From a virus, in IMG/VR virus record IMGVR_UViG_3300013094_000285, positions 1-23,381 of that record: 23,381 nucleotides of DNA; one strand, written 5' to 3'. Position 1 is the first letter of the stretch; each line of letters begins with the position of its first letter. Shown here piece after piece: positions 1-5,236 of the stretch. The notes beneath the pieces are model-generated. The model ran no database searches, was not told the DNA's origin, and saw nothing but the letters and a program-made list of their open reading frames with translations. Both the position numbers and the translations under genes were made by a program.

Positions 1-153
1 AGCGCCGGGTGGTTTTGGAGCACGCACAATTTGAATGCTGCGGCTGCGGCGGAAGATTGGACAAAAGTGACCAAGATCATCAATGGCGGCACGTTTGGGC
101 TTGAAGAGCGGGTAGCATTGACTCAGAAGGCTTATCAGGTTTTAGTCGGATAA
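1..153 (+). CDS. GH19-type endolysin, C-terminal end (partial)
   Basis: The first 50 codons in frame 1 read to a TAA at 151-153 and give a C-terminus with the motifs SAGWFW, INGGTFGLEER and LTQKAYQVL. These are characteristic of glycoside hydrolase family 19 (chitinase class I-like) phage endolysins, which cleave peptidoglycan glycan strands at lysis. The Gly-Gly-Thr plus Glu-Arg segment is the conserved end of the catalytic domain. The catalytic glutamates would lie upstream, outside the window. The last 12 bases overlap a convergent small gene on the other strand. The family assignment rests on motif recognition only, but the match is strong. Confidence 0.85.
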   Translation, partial: SAGWFWSTHNLNAAAAAEDWTKVTKIINGGTFGLEERVALTQKAYQVLVG

Positions 154-258
154 GGCTTCAATCATTACCCAACTGGCAATGAGCAATGCGGTAAAGAATC
201 CTGCTCCAAAAAACAGGATTGTGCAAAGCATGAGGATATTCCAAAAATCGTCATCCAT
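142..258 (-). CDS. 38-aa single-span membrane peptide
   Basis: A 38-codon ORF starts at the ATG at 256-258 and ends with the TAA at 142-144. An AAGGA Shine-Dalgarno lies nine bases upstream. After an acidic start (MDDDFW) the peptide is almost wholly hydrophobic over residues 8-34 and ends in a short acidic tail, so it should be one transmembrane helix with no signal-peptide cleavage site visible. It is the last gene of the leftward operon and overlaps the preceding gene by 8 bases. Its end overlaps the convergent endolysin. Lying next to an endolysin, a holin-like or spanin-like role is conceivable, but the early-strand orientation argues against it. Function unknown. Confidence 0.6.
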   Translation of the reverse strand: MDDDFWNILMLCTILFFGAGFFTALLIASWVMIEALSD

Positions 259-352
259 TGTTTTTATCCTTACATTTGTGAAACGGCATGATTCGACCAA
301 GACAGCCAATCATTTCTCCGCATTCTTGACAACAGTAAGACGGATATTTCAT
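251..352 (-). CDS. 33-aa cysteine-rich peptide
   Basis: A 33-codon ORF runs from the ATG at 350-352 to the TGA at 251-253. The start overlaps the stop of the upstream 129-aa gene as ATGA, and the stop overlaps the next gene, a layout typical of translational coupling. The peptide has five cysteines (C7, C8, C11, C17, C27) and a histidine, with a CxxxC-like cluster, suggesting a small zinc knuckle or a disulphide-bonded peptide. I do not recognise a named family. Confidence comes from the exact ATGA junction and the operon context. Confidence 0.55.
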   Translation of the reverse strand: MKYPSYCCQECGEMIGCLGRIMPFHKCKDKNNG

Positions 353-738
353 GTGTTCTTCTCCTTGAGTTTGGCTTCAATGGCTCGGGTCAGATTACGC
401 AACCACGATTCATCTTTTGCACAAGTGGTTGTTTCTTCAAGTGTTAGCATTTCCTCATCCGTCAGCCCAACCCATGTGCGTTGTTGTGGGCGAGTGTAGA
501 GCGCCATACCCACAGGTAATATCACAGATGCTTTGATTGGTGCGTAGGTAAACCGCCCACCGTACACACCGGTAACAAGCGCCACAGGTTCATCCTGCTC
601 TTGCTTGGGTTGTGGGTGAAAATCGCTATGCTCTTTCATGGCCTCGCGGCTGAAAAAGCAGGACGTAAACTCTTGCTGTTGCTTGGGTTGTGAATACTGA
701 CAAACACAATTCCATTTTCCACATAAGTTACATGGCAT
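349..738 (-). CDS. Conserved phage hypothetical protein with N-terminal Cys cluster
   Basis: This encodes 129 residues from an ATG with a clear AAGGAG site 6-7 bases upstream. The N-terminus carries CxxCxxxxCxC (C3, C6, C11, C13), a probable metal-binding knuckle. The middle has a motif of the form YGGRFTY...LPVGMALYT and then WVGLTDEEM, followed by a charged helix. I recall this LPxGMALYT...WVGLTDEE signature from many accessory proteins of phages and prophages of Burkholderiales and other proteobacteria, where it sits in strings of small early genes. Function is unknown. Its stop overlaps the next gene by four bases. Confidence 0.8.
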   Translation of the reverse strand: MPCNLCGKWNCVCQYSQPKQQQEFTSCFFSREAMKEHSDFHPQPKQEQDEPVALVTGVYGGRFTYAPIKASVILPVGMALYTRPQQRTWVGLTDEEMLTLEETTTCAKDESWLRNLTRAIEAKLKEKNT

Positions 739-749
739 CGCTTACTCCT

Positions 750-821
750 TTATGCCTTGGTGATGTTCAAGAAATTCCAGCATGTTTGAGAATACCGTTT
801 CATTGCTTCAATGGTCATCAT
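750..821 (-). CDS. Possible 23-aa peptide or gene remnant
   Basis: An ATG-ATG start at 816-821 lies inside the end of the upstream 38-aa gene and is followed by 22 codons to a TAA at 750-752. The start is similar to phage peptides beginning MTIEAxK. Another frame across the same bases reads MLEFLEHHQGIKE and stops two codons before the next gene (742-783). The pair may therefore be the two halves of a frame-disrupted peptide. No separate ribosome site is convincing. I list it because it fills an otherwise unexplained gap in a packed operon. Confidence 0.25.
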   Translation of the reverse strand: MMTIEAMKRYSQTCWNFLNITKA

Positions 822-924
822 CTTCTCCCCAAGGATGGTTAATTGCATCAGCGTACAACGCCAAGCAACCACCAACAATAAAAATGGCAACAATGCCGCC
901 AACAACAATATCAATCCAGTCCAT
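808..924 (-). CDS. 38-aa membrane peptide
   Basis: The ATG at 922-924 shares one base with the TAA of the gene upstream (TAATG), and a GGAGG Shine-Dalgarno lies seven bases before it. The 38-residue product starts MDWIDIVVGG, is strongly hydrophobic to about residue 28 (with GGIVAIFIVGG), and ends with an acidic His-containing tail (GEDDDH). It should be a single transmembrane segment with a charged end. Such one-span peptides are common in early phage operons, where some inhibit host functions, but nothing here identifies a target. Confidence 0.65.
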   Translation of the reverse strand: MDWIDIVVGGIVAIFIVGGCLALYADAINHPWGEDDDH

Positions 925-1085
925 TATTTACCTCCACGTTCTTTGATTAAAAAATATGTGTGTTTCAAATCTGGGTTTGATCTTCTTAATTGGACAAGGC
1001 AAATAGTTGCGGCTAATCTTTGATCATCTCTAAATCGAGCAACAACAATATTTCCGCCAAGAGTTTTTCGTTTAAGGTAAATCAT
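924..1085 (-). CDS. 53-aa basic hypothetical protein
   Basis: The ORF starts at the ATG at 1083-1085, overlapping the TGA of the winged-helix gene (ATGA), and ends with a TAA at 924-926 that shares a base with the following ATG. The product is basic (many Lys and Arg), begins MIYLKRKTLGGN and has a beta-rich start followed by RFRDDQRLAAT. It has no membrane segment or cysteine cluster. I do not recognise the family. The tight four-base and one-base junctions on both sides are the main evidence that it is translated. Confidence 0.6.
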   Translation of the reverse strand: MIYLKRKTLGGNIVVARFRDDQRLAATICLVQLRRSNPDLKHTYFLIKERGGK

Positions 1086-1381
1086 GTTTTTTCCCATTCA
1101 CGTTCTTGACGACCACTAAAAGATTCCACTGTTTTGCCTGTAAGCTTTACCAATCCAAGCTTTTGCATTTCAGGCAATCTGCGCCACACTTGATCAGGCC
1201 GTAAACCGCTTGCATAAGCAATCCCGTCCTTACCCATAGGGCCATTTAATTCAAGGGCTTCTAGGATTTTTTCAAAGTGTTTTGGAGCTGTATCAGTTAT
1301 TTGTTCACCAGCATCTTTGCTAGTCTGAGGATCATTCTTCCTCGCTCTGTTGAATAAAGTCGATAAAGTCGATTTGAACAT
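1082..1381 (-). CDS. Winged-helix-like phage protein
   Basis: The product has 99 residues. The start ATG has an AAAGGAAAG site just upstream, inside the preceding gene, with which it overlaps by 50 bases in another frame. From about residue 36 the sequence has the rhythm of a winged-helix domain: a helix (FEKILEALELNGPM), a turn with GKDGIAYASGLRPDQVWRRL as the probable recognition helix, and a wing with LGLVKLTGKTV. The start NDPQTSKDA and this GPMGKDGIA...RRLPEMxxLGLV pattern recur in phage and prophage hypotheticals. It probably binds DNA or a protein partner, but regulatory targets are unknown. Confidence 0.7.
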   Translation of the reverse strand: MFKSTLSTLFNRARKNDPQTSKDAGEQITDTAPKHFEKILEALELNGPMGKDGIAYASGLRPDQVWRRLPEMQKLGLVKLTGKTVESFSGRQEREWEKT

Positions 1382-1583
1382 TGTCTTTCCTTTGCTTTAA
1401 AACCATTAATTTGCCATGAAGATTTGTCCGTTGAGACTGTTCGTGGCATCTTTCTTTTTCAACCATGCTTTGCTTGTATTCTGGTGAACAATCGTCACAG
1501 ATACTGGAAACCTCTCTGACTACATTAGCCAGATAAATCCATTCCTTATACATTTTCAATGTGGGGAAACAATCAGGTTTCAT
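1332..1583 (-). CDS. 83-aa CxxC hypothetical protein
   Basis: The 83-residue product has a CDDCSPEY motif at about residues 29-36 and a later Cys, followed by a charged C-terminal region ending in EEE. The CxDCTPEYQxxM pattern is one I associate with small phage proteins of unknown function, probably a zinc-binding turn. The ATG at 1581-1583 has no good Shine-Dalgarno. It lies one base after the TAA of a 25-codon ORF, so it may depend on re-initiation. Its 3' end overlaps the start of the winged-helix gene by 50 bases, unusually long for this operon. Confidence 0.65.
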   Translation of the reverse strand: MKPDCFPTLKMYKEWIYLANVVREVSSICDDCSPEYKQSMVEKERCHEQSQRTNLHGKLMVLKQRKDNVQIDFIDFIQQSEEE

Positions 1584-1584
1584 A

Positions 1585-1662
1585 TTAGGTGGGTACTCGC
1601 TGCGTCTTCTGGGGCTTCACCTTATGAACTAAATCACTTGATTGGGCGTTATCCAGAAGCAT
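1585..1662 (-). CDS. Possible 25-aa leader peptide
   Basis: A 25-codon ORF begins at the ATG at 1660-1662 behind a GGGGAAA sequence. It ends with a TAA one base before the next start (TAATATG). The peptide (MLLDNAQSS...KVKPQKTQRVPT) is basic at its end and matches nothing I know. Its value is positional: the following 83-aa gene has no ribosome site of its own, so translation of this ORF could deliver ribosomes to it. It may instead be chance, or the tail of a gene cut down when the HNH gene arrived. Confidence 0.3.
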   Translation of the reverse strand: MLLDNAQSSDLVHKVKPQKTQRVPT

Positions 1663-1691
1663 CCGCTTTCCCCATTAATCATCAGAATGGG

Positions 1692-2165
1692 TTATTCATA
1701 AATTGGCTCGTTGTAGTTGTGCCAGTTTTTGTGGCACTTCTCGCAAAGCCAGCGTACCTCAAGAGGTTTGGTGTAATCATCGTGATGTCCTTCTATTTTG
1801 TGAGTGGAATTACATTCTGAACAATGTGTTGGCCTTAAAAGTTCTCGTCTTTTTACTGCGTTTCGAAAAATTCGATGTGCCGCAGTTTTCATTGGATAAC
1901 GAAATCTGTAATTTTCCAAAGCTTTTTTATGAGCTAATTTTCCTTTTTCAGACTGAGCATATTTTTTGTTTTTAGCCATCCTGTGAGGGGTTTTGGCTCT
2001 AGCAAGGTCATATGCTTTTATCTTGTCTAAATTCAATTCACGATGCTTTCCAATCCGTTCTTTGACGCATTCAATACACTTGTTAAGGTGTCCGTCTGCC
2101 ATCTTTGAATGTTTATAGAAAGCACTTAATTCTTTTTCAACTCCACATTCCCGACATACCTTCAT
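1692..2165 (-). CDS. HNH endonuclease-like zinc protein
   Basis: The product has 157 residues and a good AAGGA ribosome site. There are two metal-binding modules. The N-terminal one has CxxC at 4-7 and CxxC at 30-33, a zinc ribbon typical of phage HNH-associated proteins. The C-terminal one has CxxC at 115-118, a His-His-Asp at 127-129, then CxxCH at 141-145 and a final His149. This matches the Cys-flanked HNH fold, in which the HH motif supplies the nuclease base and metal ligand. The central part is a basic helical linker. Family members are DNA nicking or cutting enzymes, some mobile. It separates the SSB-like gene from the rest of the operon and is preceded by palindromic DNA, consistent with late insertion. 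Confidence 0.75.
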   Translation of the reverse strand: MKVCRECGVEKELSAFYKHSKMADGHLNKCIECVKERIGKHRELNLDKIKAYDLARAKTPHRMAKNKKYAQSEKGKLAHKKALENYRFRYPMKTAAHRIFRNAVKRRELLRPTHCSECNSTHKIEGHHDDYTKPLEVRWLCEKCHKNWHNYNEPIYE

Positions 2166-2180
2166 AATTTTTCCTTAAAA

Positions 2181-2212
2181 TGGTATGTGCAGTATATACC
2201 ATTCTAGAATGG
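2181..2212 (-). repeat. Paired inverted repeats between SSB-like and HNH genes
   Basis: Two inverted repeats sit side by side. CCATTCTAGAATGG is a perfect 14-bp palindrome at 2199-2212 that includes the stop codon of the SSB-like gene. TGGTAT (2181-2186) pairs with ATACCA (2196-2201). On the transcribed strand they could form alternative hairpins directly before the HNH ribosome site. No T-run follows, so this is not an ordinary terminator. It may be an RNA processing or translation-control element, or a trace of the HNH gene's insertion. Confidence 0.4.
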
Positions 2213-2488
2213 CAAGTCGGACCCATCATCCAAATCATCATGGGCTTGACGTCCAATAGGCTTGGCATTTTGACGGGTGGGCGCATTACTTTGACGGGGG
2301 GCGTCTTGTTTTGGCTTGATAGACAAAGACAAGAACTTGCTGCCATCCTTTTTGGCTATTTGCGTCCATCCGCTGATCCAGTATTCTGTGCCGTTCACGT
2401 TAAGTGAGCCGTTCATGTCTGGATGTTTCTCTGATTCTTTCTTTGTGTTTCTGAATAAAGAACCTCGGTTTGTGTTGTCGTATTCCAT
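2204..2488 (-). CDS. SSB-like protein with acidic DLPF tail
   Basis: The 94-residue product starts at an ATG with an AAAGGA site. The N-terminal part (MEYDNTNRGSLFRN, then GSLNVNGTEYWISGW and KFLSLSIKPK) looks like a short beta-barrel of the kind annotated in phages as a small OB-fold or hypothetical protein. The linker is rich in Gln, Ala and Pro, and the C-terminus is DDLDDGSDLPF. That end closely resembles the acidic tip of bacterial SSB, which recruits repair and replication partners. It lies 10 bases after the ERF gene, so the two are surely co-expressed. I infer a single-strand DNA-binding or SSB-mimicking role. The barrel assignment is less certain than the tail. Confidence 0.65.
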   Translation of the reverse strand: MEYDNTNRGSLFRNTKKESEKHPDMNGSLNVNGTEYWISGWTQIAKKDGSKFLSLSIKPKQDAPRQSNAPTRQNAKPIGRQAHDDLDDGSDLPF

Positions 2489-2498
2489 TTAATTTCCT

Positions 2499-3116
2499 TT
2501 AAGCCTTGTTGGCTTTTTTCATTGAAGACCGTGTTGAAGCAGACAGTTGCCCCCACAGCCACACTTTTTGGTCAGATTCAAGTTGAGCATCTTCAACCAT
2601 TTTGTTGGCCTCTGCTGCTTTCCCTTGATTGACCAATTCCTCGCAAGATGTTGCCATCTCACGCAAGAACTCTTTTTCATCTTCAGGCAAATCTTCTCCA
2701 ATATTGCCTTTAGGTGTAATGATTGGTGCATCACCTTTGCGACCTGTTGTTGCATCTAATGCGTCATGCTCAACAATTTCAAGCGCTGCAACCCACAAAT
2801 ACCGACGGATGTAACTTTCGACAGCACCTAAATTCTGGACAGGATGACACCCCTTAAGAGCTGCCTCTGACATTGGTGATGTAATCAAAATAAACTCTTC
2901 TGGATTGTCATCATTTACTAATCGCATTTCCGCCATTTCTTTGCCAAAAGAAATAATTGGAGTCAATCCAACATCTTGCATTACGTAAAGAGCAGGCACA
3001 ACAAAATCGGCTAACTCAAAATAATAATAGCCAGCAAATTTATTGTGACCACTTTTTTTGAGTTCCATTTTGTGAAAGCTATTACGCGCCAAGCTCAGTT
3101 TTTTGTAAACATTCAT
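2499..3116 (-). CDS. erf: ERF-family single-strand DNA annealing protein
   Basis: The 205-residue product begins with a GGAG ribosome site upstream. The core contains HNKFAGYYYFELADFV, a strand region MRLVNDDNPEEFILITSPM, and then GCHPVQNLGAVESYIRRYLW, followed by a conserved HDALDATTG. The last two are signature segments of ERF (essential recombination function) proteins. ERF forms rings on single-stranded DNA and anneals complementary strands in phage recombination. The C-terminal 60 residues are charged and helical. Its start overlaps the upstream gene by four bases (ATGA). Together with the SSB-like neighbour and the RuvC-type gene on the other arm it completes a recombination set. Confidence 0.88.
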   Translation of the reverse strand: MNVYKKLSLARNSFHKMELKKSGHNKFAGYYYFELADFVVPALYVMQDVGLTPIISFGKEMAEMRLVNDDNPEEFILITSPMSEAALKGCHPVQNLGAVESYIRRYLWVAALEIVEHDALDATTGRKGDAPIITPKGNIGEDLPEDEKEFLREMATSCEELVNQGKAAEANKMVEDAQLESDQKVWLWGQLSASTRSSMKKANKA

Positions 3117-3319
3117 ACTTTTTCTCCAAATGGGATTGATAACTCTTCGTTGATGATTTGTTTTTGACTGTTTTCGTCCAGCTCAGAAAAATGACGCCAT
3201 GCTCGTTGATCACAATCGCAACCATTACCGCCATTGATTACCAGACAATAAGCACAATACTGCTCGTCACTGGCACTGAACTCTTCTACGTACTGTTCGT
3301 ACATGCTTTTCGTTTTCAT
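3113..3319 (-). CDS. 68-aa Cys-containing hypothetical protein
   Basis: The product is acidic overall and carries CxxC (C22, C25) and CxC (C34, C36) within a NGGNGCDCDQRAW segment, so a small zinc site is likely. Both ends join neighbours by four-base overlaps (ATGA) with the ERF gene downstream and the 76-aa gene upstream. I know no name for the family. Sitting directly before erf, it is probably co-translated with it. Confidence 0.65.
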   Translation of the reverse strand: MKTKSMYEQYVEEFSASDEQYCAYCLVINGGNGCDCDQRAWRHFSELDENSQKQIINEELSIPFGEKV

Positions 3320-3546
3320 TTGACTATCCTTTCCAATCGTTCGATAAATCTATCTCTGAGCAAATCCAAAATGTCTTGTCCATCAAGGGTCAAAACCTTT
3401 TTGATGACGTACTCATCTATGTAGTTCATTGGTCTTGTGTACACAAGCCTAAACTTGTATCCATCAAACTCAACGTCTTTGATGAAATGATTGTTTTTGA
3501 TGTCATAAGACATCACATCTTTTTCCCAATTCACAATGCTGCCCAT
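3316..3546 (-). CDS. 76-aa hypothetical protein
   Basis: A hydrophilic protein with alternating beta-like stretches (FDGYKFRLVYTRPMNYIDEY) and a C-terminal amphipathic helix (ILDLLRDRFIERLERIVK). Two starts are possible: the ATG at 3544-3546, which overlaps the upstream membrane-protein gene by 16 bases, or the internal ATG at 3511-3513 (MSYDIKN). Neither has a strong ribosome site. The end overlaps the next start by four bases. No function is evident. Confidence 0.6.
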   Translation of the reverse strand: MGSIVNWEKDVMSYDIKNNHFIKDVEFDGYKFRLVYTRPMNYIDEYVIKKVLTLDGQDILDLLRDRFIERLERIVK

Positions 3547-3719
3547 AGGATTAGTGCTGCCACTATTGTTAACAATGCCAGAGCATAGGTAGCTGCTGAC
3601 TGAAAACTAATTGGACGTTGATGATATTCAAGCCATTTAGCTGTGTCGCGTGAGCTTGGGAAAGCTTCATTCAAGGTACGGGGGTACTTTCTTACAGTGG
3701 GGTGCAGATCAGGCAGCAT
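3531..3719 (-). CDS. 62-aa C-terminal-anchored membrane protein
   Basis: I take the ATG at 3717-3719 because AGGAG lies eight bases before it; the longer frame from 3749 would add ten residues with no better signal. The N-terminus has a conserved-looking LPDLHPTVRKYPRTLNEAFP, a motif I recall in many phage and prophage small membrane proteins. Residues 38-62 (SAATYALALLTIVAALILWAAL) form one transmembrane helix at the very end. Topology is probably N-in with a soluble head. It overlaps both neighbours, by 11 and 16 bases. Function unknown. Confidence 0.65.
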   Translation of the reverse strand: MLPDLHPTVRKYPRTLNEAFPSSRDTAKWLEYHQRPISFQSAATYALALLTIVAALILWAAL

Positions 3720-3945
3720 CTTTGATTCTCCTGATAACTTCTCGCTCAAGGTACTGTTGTTGGTCTGATGTCAATTCGTCCCAAACTTCGTCACCAATGC
3801 GAACTGCCATCTCCATGTCTTCCCATGCAGTGTCTAGAAGGATCACGCCAAACTCAACACTTTCTGACAAACCCCATGCAGGCTCGGCAGCAAAGTATTC
3901 AATGTCGATGATTTCAAATGTGAAGTCGCCGTATTCAATAACCAT
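3709..3945 (-). CDS. 78-aa acidic hypothetical protein
   Basis: The ATG at 3943-3945 follows a strong TTGGAG site, so I prefer it to a start 13 codons upstream. The product is strongly acidic, with an N-terminal beta stretch (MVIEYGDFTFEIIDIEYF) and two Asp/Glu-rich helices, ending DELTSDQQQYLEREVIRRI. High acidity and small size are seen in DNA-mimic and inhibitor proteins, but that is only a loose analogy. It overlaps the following gene by 11 bases and the preceding one by 11. Confidence 0.6.
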   Translation of the reverse strand: MVIEYGDFTFEIIDIEYFAAEPAWGLSESVEFGVILLDTAWEDMEMAVRIGDEVWDELTSDQQQYLEREVIRRIKDAA

Positions 3946-4147
3946 TTTTATCTCCAAAAGGATCGCCAAAGTTGGACATGACACCAGTATCTAAGTTGAT
4001 CTGTTGATGCTTGGTTTCGAGGATTGTTTTGTTGTTGTCGCCAAACCAAAAGCTGCCTGCTTTGACGAATGTTTCGCCAGTTGAGGAAACCTTAAAGTTC
4101 TTGGACTCAAGATAGGTGTTGCCAGAAAAAATGTTGAACTTAAACAT
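3935..4147 (-). CDS. 70-aa hypothetical protein
   Basis: The ORF starts at the ATG at 4145-4147 behind AGGAG. It has short beta-like segments rich in Gly, Ser, Asn and Phe (FNIFSGNTYLESKNF, GSFWFGDNN) and no cysteine or membrane span. It overlaps the first gene of the operon by eight bases and the next by 11. I do not recognise it. Placement second in the leftward operon makes early expression likely. Confidence 0.55.
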   Translation of the reverse strand: MFKFNIFSGNTYLESKNFKVSSTGETFVKAGSFWFGDNNKTILETKHQQINLDTGVMSNFGDPFGDKNGY

Positions 4148-4331
4148 ATTCCAGCTCCTGTTTCATGTCCCAGATTTTGGATGTCAGTTGGACAAGTGTT
4201 TTGCAATCTTCAATCTCTGCAAACTTGCTGATGTGCTCAACAGCTAAGTTGATGCCCTCTGATAGCCCAGCTTGGAATGCCATGATTGCATCCCCACTGT
4301 TTACGGCTTTAATTGCGTCTTTGCGTTCCAT
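4140..4331 (-). CDS. 63-aa hypothetical protein, first gene of leftward operon
   Basis: The ATG at 4329-4331 has a near-perfect AAAGGAG eight bases upstream. The product is mostly helical and charged (ERKDAIKAV...AVEHISKFAEIEDCKTLVQLTSKIWDMKQELEYV), with no recognisable domain. It is the promoter-proximal gene of the leftward operon, so it should be among the first phage proteins made. That position often holds host-takeover factors, which is inference from position only. Confidence 0.6.
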   Translation of the reverse strand: MERKDAIKAVNSGDAIMAFQAGLSEGINLAVEHISKFAEIEDCKTLVQLTSKIWDMKQELEYV

Positions 4332-4399
4332 CTATTACTCCTTTGATTGCTGAACGTATGAGGATGTTAATTCAACTTAGGCTATTGTCTACAAATAAA

Positions 4400-4429
4400 T
4401 ATCTATCACGTTTGCATTTGCGATAGATA
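4400..4429. promoter_or_regulatory. Candidate Cro-type operator in divergent control region
   Basis: TATCTATC at 4400-4407 and GATAGATA at 4422-4429 form a perfect 8-bp inverted repeat with a 14-bp centre. The related half-site TATCGC recurs at 4464-4469, inside the presumed rightward promoter and just before the Cro-like gene. The spacing between the TATC cores suits a dimeric helix-turn-helix repressor binding successive major grooves. The element lies midway between the two divergent early operons, so one regulator could control both. Confidence 0.55.
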
Positions 4430-4447
4430 AATTCAATCAACCATCTG

Positions 4448-4475
4448 TTGTCGCATGGTGTATTATCGCTATGTT
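4448..4475 (+). promoter_or_regulatory. Candidate rightward early promoter
   Basis: TTGTCG at 4448-4453 and TATGTT at 4470-4475, separated by 16 bases, resemble sigma-70 -35 and -10 elements. Transcription would start about 10 bases before the ribosome site of the Cro-like gene. A TATCGC half-site overlaps the spacer, so repression by the downstream product is plausible. The opposing leftward promoter must lie in the same 160-bp gap, but I see no single convincing candidate for it. Confidence 0.4.
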
Positions 4476-4493
4476 GTAAAACGAAAGGAACTT

Positions 4494-4664
4494 ATGAAAT
4501 TGTCTGAATTGCCAAAGCATGTAACGCTGTATGAGATTGCAAAGGTACTTGGAGTAACTGCTCCAGCCACTTACAAGTGGAAAAAGACTGGTGTGATCCC
4601 AAAGTTGCGTGTCTTTGAACTGAAAGAGAAAAAACCAGAGTGGTTTACTAAGGAGCAAAAATGA
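4494..4664 (+). CDS. Cro-like helix-turn-helix regulator
   Basis: I take the ATG at 4494 because AAAGGA lies six bases before it; an in-frame ATG at 4455 has no such site. The 56-residue product contains VTLYEIAKVLGVTAPATYKW at about residues 8-27, a compact helix-turn-helix in which VTAPATYKW is the recognition helix, followed by KKTGVIPKLRVFEL. The size and the GxIPxxRxFEL pattern match small Cro or YdaS-like DNA-binding proteins of phages. It is the first gene of the rightward operon and faces a leftward operon across operator-like repeats. A matching CI repressor is not seen. Confidence 0.78.
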   Translation: MKLSELPKHVTLYEIAKVLGVTAPATYKWKKTGVIPKLRVFELKEKKPEWFTKEQK

Positions 4665-4834
4665 AAGACTTGATTTCTCTACTGTTTGGCATCTTCATGG
4701 GATACATGATTATGTCCTTTGTTAATTTCACTTTTAACGCTGGATTGTGGACGCAAGCAGATCGAATCATGTCTGTAGTCACTGCTACGTTTTTTGCTGT
4801 CATCACCTATGAGAAGTTGAAAAAATATGAGTAA
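4661..4834 (+). CDS. 57-aa two-span membrane protein
   Basis: The ATG at 4661-4663 overlaps the stop of the Cro-like gene (ATGA) and is preceded by AGGAG. Hydrophobic segments at about residues 4-26 and 35-51 are separated by a short loop with TQADR, and the tail is lysine-rich (YEKLKKYE), so both ends probably face the cytoplasm. This shape fits a small inner-membrane protein. Holin-like or superinfection-exclusion roles are possible, but the early position gives no proof. Confidence 0.6.
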   Translation: MKDLISLLFGIFMGYMIMSFVNFTFNAGLWTQADRIMSVVTATFFAVITYEKLKKYE

Positions 4835-4931
4835 AGGAAGCAACCCAAGACCCATTCCCGATCCACAAAAATTCCGTGATAACTGGGATCAGATCTTTGG
4901 CAAGAAACCTAAACCTGAGGACAAAAAATGA
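4827..4931 (+). CDS. 34-aa basic phage peptide
   Basis: The product begins MSKGSNPRPIPDPQKFRDNW and continues DQIFGKKPKP. I recognise the pattern MSKGSxxRP...F..N.D.IFGxK from small early proteins of many phages, where it is conserved but uncharacterised. It overlaps the membrane-protein gene by eight bases and the MazG gene by four (ATGA). The GGAAG-like region before the MazG start lies inside it. It is too short for a stable fold and is likely a peptide acting on a partner. Confidence 0.65.
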   Translation: MSKGSNPRPIPDPQKFRDNWDQIFGKKPKPEDKK

Positions 4932-5236
4932 AGACGTTTGGATATTTGGAAAACGAAGTTGAAATCTGGGGTTATGCCCGTGGCATTGTCCAGAATGGGA
5001 AACCTCTAGGACAGGCTAAAAAGACCCTAGAAGAGACAAACGAGTTAATTGCAGCCATTGCCCTTAATGACCGTAAAGAAGTCATTGATGCTATTGGCGA
5101 CATTCTCGTAACGTTGATCATGCAGTGTGCTATTCAGAAGGTCACTTTGACTGAATGCTTAGAACATGCCTATGAACAGATCAAGGATCGCAAAGGCTAT
5201 TTGAATGCTGATGGTATTTTTGTAAAGGAGTCATGA
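4928..5236 (+). CDS. mazG: MazG-like nucleotide pyrophosphohydrolase
   Basis: The 102-residue product carries the MazG/all-alpha NTP pyrophosphatase signature: LEETNEL, giving the EExxE metal ligands at Glu35, Glu36 and Glu39, then EVIDAIGDIL with Glu51, Asp54 and Asp58. These residues bind Mg ions and hydrolyse nucleoside triphosphates to monophosphates and pyrophosphate. Single-domain phage MazG proteins have been linked to dNTP housekeeping and to host alarmone levels. Overlaps of four bases with both neighbours indicate co-translation. The start overlaps the preceding stop (ATGA). Confidence 0.85.
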   Translation: MKTFGYLENEVEIWGYARGIVQNGKPLGQAKKTLEETNELIAAIALNDRKEVIDAIGDILVTLIMQCAIQKVTLTECLEHAYEQIKDRKGYLNADGIFVKES

